Shown one piece after another: positions 17,191 to 25,704 of a stretch of 64,000 nt of DNA (within the stretch, counting starts at the first letter, position 1; the number at the start of each line of letters is the position of its first letter). Below the pieces are notes generated by a model. It worked only from the letters and a program-made list of their open reading frames with translations. It did not search any database and had not been told where the DNA came from. Origin of the DNA: Pyrinomonadaceae bacterium (lineage in GTDB: Bacteria > Acidobacteriota > Blastocatellia > Pyrinomonadales > Pyrinomonadaceae); assembly GCA_030841085.1 (NCBI GenBank), contig JAVEDP010000020.1:124001-188000 (forward strand), in the 5' to 3' direction. The translations under genes and the position numbers were made by a program.

Positions 17191-19104
17191 ATGCTTTATC
17201 TGCCTCTAATTCAAAAAGCAACCAAGAGGGCCACGCTCGTCCTCGTCTTTATTTGTCTGTGCGGCGTGCAGAGTTTTGCTGCCGGCGATGCAGCGGCAGT
17301 GCCGACTGCATCTTCTGTCGACGCCACGGCGACGACCGAGGTAACAGCCGCCCAACAGATGCCTTCGCCTGTACCGGCGCCGACCAGCAACATTTCGCCG
17401 GCGTCGAATCAAGCGACACAGTCGCAGCAGGGCAGGCAGTATGGCCAGCCCGGGTTTGTCGGCGAACCGATCAATCTGAACGTCGTTAACGCAGACATTC
17501 GCGACATTCTCAATTACATCACCGAACAGTATGGCGTGAACTTTGTCATTGATAGTTCAGTTGCCGCCGTGCCCGTTACGGTCAATGTTCAGGATGTGCC
17601 CTGGAACGTTGCGCTGGACGCAGTCTTAAAGGCTAACCGTCTGGGCATCGAATCAAGTGGTAACATTCTGCGAGTAGCGACCACGGAAGTGCTTGCTAAA
17701 GAATCAGAGACGCAGAAAGTTATCAACGATTCGCGTTTGGACGCGTCGCCATTGGTGACTGAGTTCATTCGTCTAAACTATGCACGCGCTTCGGGCACGT
17801 TGGCCCAGGCTGCCGGTTCAACCGGTGCATTCTCGGGTGGATCGACCAACCTCAGCTTCAGCGGTGGAGCAGGTGGGGACGCAACCGGAGGCAGCGGCGA
17901 TCAAGGCTTGCTACCGATTATCTCGCGCCGACTTTCACGCCGTGGCTCGATCGAAGTCGATGGCCGCAGCAACACGCTCATCATTACTGACGTGAAAGAA
18001 AACATCGAAGCGATTCGTCAACTGGCCGCGATTCTGGATCAACCGGAACCGCAAGTTGAAATCGAAACAAGAATCGTTATTGCGCAGCACAACTTCAGCC
18101 GCGACCTCGGCGCCCAACTTTCGGCAGGTGTCGTTAACCTGGGCACCGGCGGTTTGGCAAATATTTCTTCACTGCCGGCAACTTCAACCAGCTCTTCCGG
18201 CAGTGGCGGTACTGGCGGCAGTGCAAGTAGCGGTGTCAAGAGTGGTCCAAACCCGTTCGGTGTCTTCGGTGGCCTGAGCGGCACCACTCAACCGCTCGGT
18301 TCGCTGGGCGCGGCCGCGGCGAGCACCGTCATCGGATTAACGACAGGTCTTATCGGTACGGCGCAAATCAGCTTACTGATAAGCGCGGCAGAATCGCGAG
18401 GCGAAGCGAAGACAGTTGCAACGCCGCGCGTCACTGCTTTGAATAACCGGCCGGCGCAAATTGAAAGCGGCTCGCAGATTCCTGTGCAAACCACACAGGC
18501 TGCCAGCGGCACCGCGGTTGTGACCACGACCTTCGTTTCAGTTCCTCTGCGTCTTTCGATTACGCCGCAGATTACTGATGTTGGTACTGTTATTCTTCGC
18601 GTCACAATCGAAAACAACACAATCAATACCGGTATTGCCGTGGGCGGCGTCCCCGGCATCGACACTCAACGCATGCAGACTGAAGTGCTGGTGCCAGATG
18701 GTGGAACCACCGTTATGGGTGGCGTGTTAGCCGACACCGAAGGCGAAACGCGACAAAGAACGCCAGGCCTCGCTTCAATTCCTATCGTTGGCAACATGTT
18801 CAAGCGCAAACTTACGACGCGCCAGAGCAGCGAGATCCTGTTCTTCATCACGCCGCACATCTATCGGCCTGACTATCAGGGTCGTCCAACTGCGGGAACC
18901 ATCAGCACTGGACCGCGAACCAAAACCATCTCGCAGCCAGTTCCGTTGGGCAATCCTTCCAGCAACACGCCAACGCCGACGCAATTGCAGCAACAGCAGC
19001 AGCCACAGTCCGTGCCACAGGGCCTGAACGCGCCGGCGCCAAATGCACCGCCAGCAAACGCGCCTAGTGCACGTCCTGGCACCCTTGGCGGTCAGCGTCC
19101 ATAA
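17191..19104 (+). CDS. pilQ: type IV pilus secretin PilQ
   Basis: 637 aa outer-membrane secretin, the pore through which the pilus exits. Signal peptide at about residues 12-31. An STN/N0 domain (about 90-170: INLNVVNADIRDILNYI) and an N1 domain with a glycine/serine-rich insert (about 205-240) follow. The secretin core runs about 290-575, with VPDGGTTVMGGVL and the signature near IPIVGNMFKRKLTTRQSSEILFFITPHI. No AMIN domains, so it is shorter than proteobacterial PilQ. The tail is Pro/Gln/Asn-rich. AGGAGGGAAAG gives a strong ribosome site. The 190-bp gap after pilP may hold an extra promoter. Confidence 0.95.
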   Translation: MLYLPLIQKATKRATLVLVFICLCGVQSFAAGDAAAVPTASSVDATATTEVTAAQQMPSPVPAPTSNISPASNQATQSQQGRQYGQPGFVGEPINLNVVNADIRDILNYITEQYGVNFVIDSSVAAVPVTVNVQDVPWNVALDAVLKANRLGIESSGNILRVATTEVLAKESETQKVINDSRLDASPLVTEFIRLNYARASGTLAQAAGSTGAFSGGSTNLSFSGGAGGDATGGSGDQGLLPIISRRLSRRGSIEVDGRSNTLIITDVKENIEAIRQLAAILDQPEPQVEIETRIVIAQHNFSRDLGAQLSAGVVNLGTGGLANISSLPATSTSSSGSGGTGGSASSGVKSGPNPFGVFGGLSGTTQPLGSLGAAAASTVIGLTTGLIGTAQISLLISAAESRGEAKTVATPRVTALNNRPAQIESGSQIPVQTTQAASGTAVVTTTFVSVPLRLSITPQITDVGTVILRVTIENNTINTGIAVGGVPGIDTQRMQTEVLVPDGGTTVMGGVLADTEGETRQRTPGLASIPIVGNMFKRKLTTRQSSEILFFITPHIYRPDYQGRPTAGTISTGPRTKTISQPVPLGNPSSNTPTPTQLQQQQQPQSVPQGLNAPAPNAPPANAPSARPGTLGGQRP

Positions 19105-19115
19105 GGATACAAACT

Positions 19116-19481
19116 ATGTTCAAGGACGTCTTGGAAAAAATAATTGAGCGCACCGAGGGCAGCCTCGGTGCACTCATTATGGGAATCGACGGCATCGCCG
19201 TTGAGCGCTCGCTCAAGCAGGCGGGCGACGAAGCAAACCTGGACATTGCGGCGGCTGAGTTTACTTCGCTGGTTCGAAACGCACAGAAAGCTGGCAACGA
19301 TACCGGTTTGGGAGCGTTGCGTGAGCTGGTGATTTCGCTCGACGACGCAATCCTGCTGGTGCGCTTGTTAGGCAAGGAATATTTTGTCGTGCTCGCTATC
19401 AGTCCCGAAGGCAACCTCGGTCGCGCGCGCTTTGAATTGCGCAAGGCTGAATTACAAATCGCGGGTGAGTTTGCGATGTAA
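19116..19481 (+). CDS. Roadblock/LC7 domain protein (MglB-like)
   Basis: 121 aa, a complete Roadblock/LC7 domain: FKDVLEKIIERTEGSLGALIMGIDGIAVE at the start and the RELVISLDDAILLVRLLGKEYFVVLAI core. In Myxococcus and Thermus such proteins (MglB) are GTPase-activating partners of the polarity GTPase MglA, which controls type IV pili. It starts 12 bp after pilQ, so a pilus-control role is likely. No mglA lies in the window, so its GTPase partner is not shown here. Confidence 0.88.
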   Translation: MFKDVLEKIIERTEGSLGALIMGIDGIAVERSLKQAGDEANLDIAAAEFTSLVRNAQKAGNDTGLGALRELVISLDDAILLVRLLGKEYFVVLAISPEGNLGRARFELRKAELQIAGEFAM

Positions 19482-19507
19482 GTAAATTCGCCTTCACTAT
19501 CTAAAAC

Positions 19508-19538
19508 GCCGCTTCCCACGAAGCGGCTTTTTTATTGT
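19508..19538 (+). terminator. terminator of the pil operon
   Basis: Stem GCCGCTT/AAGCGGC with a 6-nt loop followed by a T-rich run (TTTTTTATTG), 27 bp after the Roadblock stop. Confidence 0.85.
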
Positions 19539-19562
19539 CACGCGCTCCGAATCGAACGTTAG

Positions 19563-20315
19563 TTACGGCGACCGAACGTAAGGCATGCCGCGCAGAATGA
19601 TTCTTTGGCGGCGTGCAACGCGGCGTGCATTAACCTGGGGATTGAAGACGGTGCGGGGGTTAGGAATCATCGCGGCAAGGAAGGCAGCTTCATTCGCGCT
19701 AAGCGCCGATGCGGGCTTATGAAAGTAATGTTGGGCTGCAGCTTCAGCGCCATAAATGCCATCGCCCCATTCAATCACGTTCAGATAAAGTTCAAGGATG
19801 CGTCGCTTGTTCAGTTCGCGCTCGAGGAAAATAGTCAGAATCGCTTCTTCGCCTTTGCGAAAAAATGATTTCTGCGAAGAGAGATAAAGATTCTTAGCCA
19901 GTTGCTGCGAGATTGTTGAAGCCCCACGTTTAAAGTCAGGCAGGTTCGGCAGCCAGTCATCGTTTTCGCCTTCCTTCTTTGCTTCCCTGGCAGCTTCGCG
20001 CATGCCCTGGTCCCAAACCTTCTGAATCGCGCCGTAGTCAAAGCCATGGTGCGTCACAAAGTTTGTATCCTCGCCCGCGAGCACCGCGCGTTGTAGGTTC
20101 GGGGAAATTCTATCGAGCGGAACCCACAACTGTTCGCGCTTAGGTTCTCTACCTTGCGAGCGGGCTTCGTCCGCCCGGGTTTCGATAAGAGAAGTTGACA
20201 GTGGAGTTTCCGTCTTCAATCGCGATATGCGAATGAACATGATCACTTGATAGGCGAGAAAGCCCACCAAAATTCCGGCAAAGATCAGGACTAGAGTCTT
20301 GAAGATCTTTCGCAT
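19563..20315 (-). CDS. mtgA: monofunctional biosynthetic peptidoglycan transglycosylase
   Basis: 250 aa, glycosyltransferase family 51 without a transpeptidase domain; it polymerises lipid II into glycan strands at the inner membrane. One N-terminal transmembrane anchor (about residues 7-27). Motifs: AVLAGEDTNFVTHHGFD with the catalytic Glu (about 83), RGASTISQQLAKNLYL (about 130-145), RKGEEAILTIFLERELNKRRILELYLN (about 153-179). An acidic insert (EAKKEGENDDWLPNLPDFK) lies between the first two. It follows the permease gene by 2 bp on the same strand. Confidence 0.93.
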   Translation of the reverse strand: MRKIFKTLVLIFAGILVGFLAYQVIMFIRISRLKTETPLSTSLIETRADEARSQGREPKREQLWVPLDRISPNLQRAVLAGEDTNFVTHHGFDYGAIQKVWDQGMREAAREAKKEGENDDWLPNLPDFKRGASTISQQLAKNLYLSSQKSFFRKGEEAILTIFLERELNKRRILELYLNVIEWGDGIYGAEAAAQHYFHKPASALSANEAAFLAAMIPNPRTVFNPQVNARRVARRQRIILRGMPYVRSP

Positions 20316-20317
20316 GT

Positions 20318-21133
20318 TTAGCGGGAGCGTTGGCGGGGATCGAGATACTCGCGCAACCCGTCGCCGATGAAATTGAAGGCCAGCACCGTCAGCGCGATTG
20401 CTATTCCCGGGAATATCAAGGCGTGTGGCGCCGCCTGAAGTGTGGAGAGGTCGCGTGCTTCTTCAATCATAACTCCCCAGGACGGCGCTGGTGGCGGCAC
20501 GCCCAATCCGAGAAATGAGAGAGCTGCTTCTGAAAGGACTGCGCCGGCCATGCCCAGGCTGGCCTGGACGATCAACGGTTGAATGGCGTTTGGCAAAATG
20601 TGAATCATCAATATGCGCGTGTCACTCGCTCCCAGTGCTCGCGCTGCCTGCACAAAATCGTATTCGCGGACTTTCAAAACCTGTCCCCGGATTAATCGTG
20701 CGTAACCGACCCACCCAATAATGCACAGCGCGAACATCAATTTATTCAGGCCGGCGCCCAAAAACGCAACCATCGCGATCGCCAACAGCAAACCGGGAAA
20801 AGCGAGAAAGACATTAAAGACATAGCCGGAGACAATTCGATCAAGCCAGCCGCCGTAATAGCCGGCCAGCGCCCCGAGAATTGTTCCAACGAAGGTGGAA
20901 ACAGAGACAACGACTATTCCGACTTCAAGCGAGATGCGCGCGCCAAAGACAACGCGCGAGAAAATATCGCGACCAGTGGAGTCAGTTCCGAAAAAGAATT
21001 GCGCCGAAGGAGGAAGATAGCGAAGCGGGAGGTTGGTTGCGCCGACGTCATGGGTGGCGATCCACGGCGCGAATATGGCGACGATGACGAGCACCGCGAC
21101 GATCACGAGACCAACAATAGTTAACCGATTCAT
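20318..21133 (-). CDS. peptide/nickel-type ABC transporter permease (DppC/OppC family)
   Basis: 271 aa inner-membrane permease with five to six helices. The N-terminal APWIATHDV...FFGTDSTGRDIFSRVVFGAR block is the DppC/OppC signature, and the coupling-helix EAA loop reads EAALSFLGLGVPPPAPSWGVMI (about 207-228). It pairs with the DppB-like gene upstream, 118 bp away across a heptamer repeat. No substrate-binding protein or ATPase gene is in the window, so the substrate (di/oligopeptide or other) cannot be set. Confidence 0.9.
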   Translation of the reverse strand: MNRLTIVGLVIVAVLVIVAIFAPWIATHDVGATNLPLRYLPPSAQFFFGTDSTGRDIFSRVVFGARISLEVGIVVVSVSTFVGTILGALAGYYGGWLDRIVSGYVFNVFLAFPGLLLAIAMVAFLGAGLNKLMFALCIIGWVGYARLIRGQVLKVREYDFVQAARALGASDTRILMIHILPNAIQPLIVQASLGMAGAVLSEAALSFLGLGVPPPAPSWGVMIEEARDLSTLQAAPHALIFPGIAIALTVLAFNFIGDGLREYLDPRQRSR

Positions 21134-21136
21134 AAT

Positions 21137-21250
21137 CTCTTGGTCTTTGGTCTTTGGTCTTTGGCCTTTGGTCTTTGTCTTTGGCCTTAGGTCTTGAGCG
21201 CTGTTACTGCCGGCCGTTCAAAGACCAAAGACCTAAGCCCCAAGTCCAGG
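21137..21250. repeat. heptamer repeat H (ggtcttt) with inverted arm
   Basis: A run of ggtcttt/ggccttt heptamers (21141-21195) and an inverted run (aaagaccaaagacctaag, 21221-21238) flank a 25-bp GC-rich centre. It fills the gap between the two permease genes and can form a long hairpin. Confidence 0.85.
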
Positions 21251-21251
21251 T

Positions 21252-22256
21252 CTAAGAAACTCGAATCCGCGGATCTAACCATCGATAGACCATGTCGGTA
21301 AGCATGTTCGCGACGATGTAGGTAATGCTAATCACAAGCACGCATCCCTGGACCACGCGGTAATCACGTTTGCCAATTCCGTCTTCAACCAGCAGCAGTC
21401 CCAAACCGGGCCAGCCAAATATTTTTTCAGTAATGATTGCGCCGGCCAGCAAAACACCAAGCTGCAAACCAAGAATTGTAACTACCGGGATCAAGCCATT
21501 CTTGAGGACGTGTTTGTAGACGACTTTGGTTTCGCTTAACCCTTTTGCTCGGGCCGTGCGGACGTAGTCTTCGCCCAATTCCTCAATTACCGACGAACGA
21601 ACCATCCGCGTCAGGATAGCAGCCAGGGCCGCTCCCAGAGTGAATGAAGGCAAAATGAAATCAGTCCAATCAAAACGGCCGGACGGCGCCAGCCAACCGA
21701 GTTTCACGGCGAAAACGTAGACCAGCATTGGCCCAATAACGAAACCGGGCAGACTAATCCCAATGAGCGCGACAATCGATGCCACGTTATCGATCCACGT
21801 TCCACGATTCTTGCCGGCGATGACCCCGAGCGGAATGGCTATCAGTATCGCAATCAACAACGCCGAGAGCGCGAGTTGAATGGTTGCCGGATAACGCTCA
21901 AGTATTAGCTCGATAACCGGGCGGTCAGTGCGGAACGAACGGCCCATATCACCGTGAAGCAAACGAACCCAATAATCCGTATAGCGATTCTTGACGCCGT
22001 GCCATTGAAAGTGTCGATTGTTCTGCGCGTCGCGGGGAAATGAAAAGAAGAATGGCGGTTGGTCAAGACCGTGTAATTGGCGAAACTGCTCGATCTGTTC
22101 CGGCGTCGCTTGTTCACCGAGCACCGCAACTGCCGGATCGCCCGGAACTAGTTCAATTAAAAGAGTGACCAAAGAGACGACGGTCCAAACGACGAGCAGA
22201 AAGATTGCGAAACGCCGCAGCGCCGAAAAAACTTTATGCTTGAAAACTGAACGCAC
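21252..22256 (-). CDS. peptide/nickel-type ABC transporter permease (DppB/OppB family)
   Basis: 334 aa, six predicted helices. DppB features: FAIFLLVVWTVVSLVTLLIELVPGDPA at the start, the GLDQP segment, and the EAA-type loop in YVRTARAKGLSETKVVYKHVLKNG (about 229-252). An insert (about 66-92, aromatic and basic) enlarges the first periplasmic loop. It is first of the dppB-dppC-mtgA transcription unit. Confidence 0.9.
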   Translation of the reverse strand: MRSVFKHKVFSALRRFAIFLLVVWTVVSLVTLLIELVPGDPAVAVLGEQATPEQIEQFRQLHGLDQPPFFFSFPRDAQNNRHFQWHGVKNRYTDYWVRLLHGDMGRSFRTDRPVIELILERYPATIQLALSALLIAILIAIPLGVIAGKNRGTWIDNVASIVALIGISLPGFVIGPMLVYVFAVKLGWLAPSGRFDWTDFILPSFTLGAALAAILTRMVRSSVIEELGEDYVRTARAKGLSETKVVYKHVLKNGLIPVVTILGLQLGVLLAGAIITEKIFGWPGLGLLLVEDGIGKRDYRVVQGCVLVISITYIVANMLTDMVYRWLDPRIRVS

Positions 22257-22591
22257 TTTGGCGTGTCTCGATTAACGGAAGGATCAAATTCGTGAGGATA
22301 ATAGCATATGGGTAGGACAGACATTCCTGTCTGTTCTCTGCCGGAATCCAGGAGTGGCCGACCATGAACCAGGTCGCAAAAAATAAGAACGTAGCCTAAG
22401 AGGAAACTGAAATGAGTTCGTGGCCCCGACAACCGCGCACTCGCCAGGAAATCCCTCCAGGCTACGCTCTTAAATGGTTCCAAACACGATGTGCTTGCAA
22501 CCAATCCTGTGTAGGACAGACATTCCTGTCTGTCCTTTTATGTATCAGGACAGGCAGGAATGCCTGTCCTACGCAGGCACGAATGCCTATC
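22257..22591. repeat. intergenic region with repeat family M
   Basis: 335 bp with no credible gene. It holds one copy of the ggacagacattcctgtctgt palindrome (22314-22334) and a compound copy (22511-22595) in which the palindrome occurs twice more, followed by a decayed half (caggcacgaatgcctatcct). The second copy begins right after the ubiE stop. Confidence 0.8.
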
Positions 22592-23323
22592 CTACAAATT
22601 CGGCCGCTTACCCGTATGCAGCGCCGCGATTCCGCCGGTAAGGTTCTGAAACGTTACCTCACTAAAGCCGGCTTGCTGCAACAGCGCCGCGAGTGAACCT
22701 TGATCCGGAAAACGCGACACAGAGTCCGGCAGATACTCGTAGGCGCTTTTGGAGCCGCTTATCAAACCGCCGAGCAACGGCAACAGCTTCGTAAAGTAAA
22801 CTCGAAACAAGGACCGCAAAATTGGCATTCGAGGGGTTGAAAACTCTAAAACAGCAACCGTTCCACCGGGTCGCAAGATTCTGAATAACTCGTTCAATCC
22901 GCTTTCAAAGCTCGCCAGATTTCGCAGACCAAAAGCGATCGATACTCCATCGAACGACTGATCGCGAAAGGGAAGCTTCAGCGCATCGCCTTCCACAAAA
23001 GGAATCGCCAAGCCACGCTCCGCTGCCTTGACGGCCGCGACGTCGAGCATCGGACGGCAAAAATCGACACCAATAACTCGCGCCTTCATCCCGCCAGCTA
23101 ATGCCAGTGAAAGATCGCCCGTGCCGCACGCGACATCGAGAACGCGAGCCCCAGTCGCGGTAAGATTCGCGGCCATCGTCTTCACAACCAAACGTCGCCA
23201 CCGCTGATCGATGTTTCCTGAAAGCAGATGATTTAAAAGATCGTAACGAGTTGCGATCGCCGCAAACATTTCGCGGACGCGCTGCGCTTGCTCGCGTTTG
23301 GTGGCGCTCTCTTCGTCAGACAC
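22592..23323 (-). CDS. ubiE: demethylmenaquinone/ubiquinone C-methyltransferase
   Basis: 243 aa SAM-dependent methyltransferase that makes the last C-methylation in menaquinone (and ubiquinone) synthesis. Motifs: VREMFAAIATRYDLLNHLLS (about 16-35, UbiE signature 1), VLDVACGTGDLSLAL (SAM site, about 61-75), and FDGVSIAFGLRNLASFESGL (about 127-146), followed by LRPGGTVAVLEFS. In a bacterium with the respiratory chain seen at 35-52 kb, menaquinone is the likely product (the symbol menG would also fit). Confidence 0.94.
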   Translation of the reverse strand: MSDEESATKREQAQRVREMFAAIATRYDLLNHLLSGNIDQRWRRLVVKTMAANLTATGARVLDVACGTGDLSLALAGGMKARVIGVDFCRPMLDVAAVKAAERGLAIPFVEGDALKLPFRDQSFDGVSIAFGLRNLASFESGLNELFRILRPGGTVAVLEFSTPRMPILRSLFRVYFTKLLPLLGGLISGSKSAYEYLPDSVSRFPDQGSLAALLQQAGFSEVTFQNLTGGIAALHTGKRPNL

Positions 23324-23388
23324 AGTTAAGCGAATGTTGCTGTCGATATGGTTGCAGGCAGATTGCGAATGATTTGTGATTGCTCAGG

Positions 23389-24801
23389 TTAAGGGGTTGG
23401 TTTTTTCTGTTGCCTGGAAGTTGCAGGATCCTTTTTCTCGTTTGCCGCAGCAGGAAGTTCACCAAAGAGTTCTATCTTTCCATAACGTTCGAGCTGTGGT
23501 TTCAAGACTTCGGAGTTTCCAATTACTGCCAACGCAATCGGAACATCCCAGAATAACCGGTTCGCCGCGCGTTTGAGATCGCTCGAAGAAATTTTCGCGA
23601 GCTCGCGCAATAGATCGTCTCCTGATTTGGCAGAATAAGTATCAACGTCGAGCCACGCGTCGGCTGTTCCATCTTTAGCATCGAGTTGCTTGCCCAGCGC
23701 GGCGATGGCCTGGCCCCTCGCTGCCTCGAGCTCTGGTTCGGTTGCCGGCTGGCTGATTAAAGACTTAACTACCTCGCGCGCGGTCGAAAGACTTTTCGTG
23801 GCCAAAAGATTGTCCACTGTGGCGCCCATCACAAACATTCCGGGCAGCACAAAGGAATCGTGCCGGACAAAAACCGGGTTATGAGCCAGGTCCGGAAATA
23901 GCGTCTCCCAACGCTTGCGCGCGATGAGCGCCAACAATTCCGCTGCCTGCGAATCAGGGTCGCTGCGCGCAAAGCCTCGCACCGCCAATCTGACTTCAGC
24001 GCTCTGTTCTGTTGGTGCATTCATGATGAGAATGCGCGCATCGGGAACCGCAGGCTGCTGAAATGTTGCGGGGATAACTCTTTCACTCTTCCGCCAACCA
24101 CCCAGCAACTGTCGCAGGGCGCGGCTGGCTCGGTTTCGTTCGACGCCGCCGATAATCACCAGCGTGGCATTGTTGGGATTCAGAAAGCGTTCGCGCGCCA
24201 GCATTAGATCGCCGCGCTCGATCCGCTCCAGCGATTCCGGGGTTCCGGTGGACGGACGGCCATAAGGGAAATCGCCGAACAGTCTGGCGGCGATAGCCCG
24301 ATCGGCCAAAGTGCTGGAAGAAATGCTGGTGTCCTTTATGATTTTGATGCGGCCACTGCGCGCTTTGGTCACATTTTCTGGTGTCAGTTGGGTCGTTACC
24401 AAAGCCGTTCGAAGAATCTCAACAATCTTTTCAAACTCGCGTGTCCGGCCTTGCAGGATAATTGTTATTGAGTCGTAATCAGTAACCACGTTGAGTCGTC
24501 CCTGCATTTCCTCGGTGAAGAATTCTCGCGTGGCCGGGTCCGGAAAGAGTAAATCCCCGAGCAACGCCATGCTGCCGCCCTTGCCTGCGAGGTCAAACGC
24601 AGCGCCGCTATGGATTCTGAGTTTCAACAGAACATCCTGATCGCCCGGTCGGGAAAGCAACAGGACGCGCAATCCATTCAAAAGCTCGAATCGCTCGGGA
24701 GGCGTCAAAAGCTGCCCCTGGACCGGCGCCTGAAACACTGTCGCCAGCGCGAGTACGAGAGCCATCTTTGTCAGAAAACGGTTAAATACAGGAAGTTTCA
24801 T
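23389..24801 (-). CDS. M16-family peptidase homologue lacking the zinc motif, exported
   Basis: 470 aa from ATG 24801, which gives a clean signal peptide (KLPVFNRFLTKMALVLALATVFQAPVQGQ); an ATG at 24837 would add 12 residues. The fold is M16/insulinase-like: an N-terminal half (about 30-220) and a C-terminal half (about 225-440) with ERIERGDLMLARERFLNPNNATLVIIGG. Where active members have HxxEH, this protein has GGSMALLGDLL, so the zinc ligands are lost. Inactive M16 subunits normally pair with an active one, but none is next to it. It may be a structural partner of a distant protease (inference). Confidence 0.8.
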   Translation of the reverse strand: MKLPVFNRFLTKMALVLALATVFQAPVQGQLLTPPERFELLNGLRVLLLSRPGDQDVLLKLRIHSGAAFDLAGKGGSMALLGDLLFPDPATREFFTEEMQGRLNVVTDYDSITIILQGRTREFEKIVEILRTALVTTQLTPENVTKARSGRIKIIKDTSISSSTLADRAIAARLFGDFPYGRPSTGTPESLERIERGDLMLARERFLNPNNATLVIIGGVERNRASRALRQLLGGWRKSERVIPATFQQPAVPDARILIMNAPTEQSAEVRLAVRGFARSDPDSQAAELLALIARKRWETLFPDLAHNPVFVRHDSFVLPGMFVMGATVDNLLATKSLSTAREVVKSLISQPATEPELEAARGQAIAALGKQLDAKDGTADAWLDVDTYSAKSGDDLLRELAKISSSDLKRAANRLFWDVPIALAVIGNSEVLKPQLERYGKIELFGELPAAANEKKDPATSRQQKKPTP

Positions 24802-25115
24802 AGAGGTTTGCAAAGCGAACCGCTCCAACTCGCTCATGATTAGGCCAAAAAAAGGGGAGGGCGAAAACATCTTAGAGGCCCGATATTTAGCCGTCAACCG
24901 TTTGGCTTCTAAATGCATCCAAAGCCTCGGGTTGAACAGTATTGGCCGGCTGTTAAGCTTGAACAAGCTCACAAACACAGTGCGGCTGTGCGCAGCTTTG
25001 TCGGTTCGGTATTTGAAATGGCGCCCGTGCGAACGAAAGTTGACGGAAGGCCGTATCCTTTATCTGTTTGTCGGTAATACTAGTAGGAAGCGATTCCTGC
25101 AGAATCGAGCGGCGA

Positions 25116-25703
25116 TTGCCAGACAGAAACACAGACGAACTTTTGCTTGAATCCGCAGGAGCCGGCGACGCGGCCGCTTTCCACCAGTTGTACGAACGGC
25201 ATCGAAATGCAGTCTTTCGCTTTGCCTATCGCTTGTCAGGCAGCGTGGAAAACGCCGAAGACCTAACCCACGACTGTTTTCTGAGTTTGATAAAAAGGGT
25301 CGCGAGTTTCGAGCCAGGGCGCGCATCGTTGCGGACTTATCTTTTGGCGGCCACTCGCAATCTGTGGTTGAAGCAGTTGCGCACAATTGGTCGAGAGTCG
25401 GCGCTCGATGAGTTTGATGAAAATGATTTCGTCGCTCCAAATAGGGCGCCACTCGGCAGATTGCTTGATAACGAAATGTCATTGAAGGTCGCCGAAGCAG
25501 TTGCGAGCTTGCCTCCTTTACAGCGTGAGGCGCTAGTTCTTTTTGAGTATGAAGGCATCTCGCTAAGCGAAATTGCGAGCATGGTCGGCAGCGATGTCGG
25601 GGCCGTAAAAGCGCGGCTGCATCGGGGCCGCGAACGTTTGAGGAAAGCGCTGCATCCTTATTTGAATAGCCACAGGGAAATTGTTACTTTGGAGAAGGCT
25701 TGA
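25116..25703 (+). CDS. ECF-type RNA polymerase sigma factor
   Basis: 195 aa from a TTG at 25116; a TTG at 25068 would add 16 residues. Region 2 (AFHQLYERHRNAVFRFAYRLSGSVENAEDLTHDCFL, about 20-55) and region 4 (LPPLQREALVLFEYEGISLSEIASMVGSDVGAVKARLHRGRERLR, about 130-175) are both intact. It directs transcription of an unknown stress or envelope regulon. The stop is one base before the ATG of the next gene, whose N-terminus resembles an ECF-partner segment, so the two are expected to act together. Confidence 0.92.
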   Translation: MPDRNTDELLLESAGAGDAAAFHQLYERHRNAVFRFAYRLSGSVENAEDLTHDCFLSLIKRVASFEPGRASLRTYLLAATRNLWLKQLRTIGRESALDEFDENDFVAPNRAPLGRLLDNEMSLKVAEAVASLPPLQREALVLFEYEGISLSEIASMVGSDVGAVKARLHRGRERLRKALHPYLNSHREIVTLEKA

Positions 25704-25704
25704 A

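Noticed and set aside
22412-22696. 94-aa plus-strand frame over repeat M and the 3' end of ubiE
   Set aside because: Built from palindromic repeat and antisense coding sequence.
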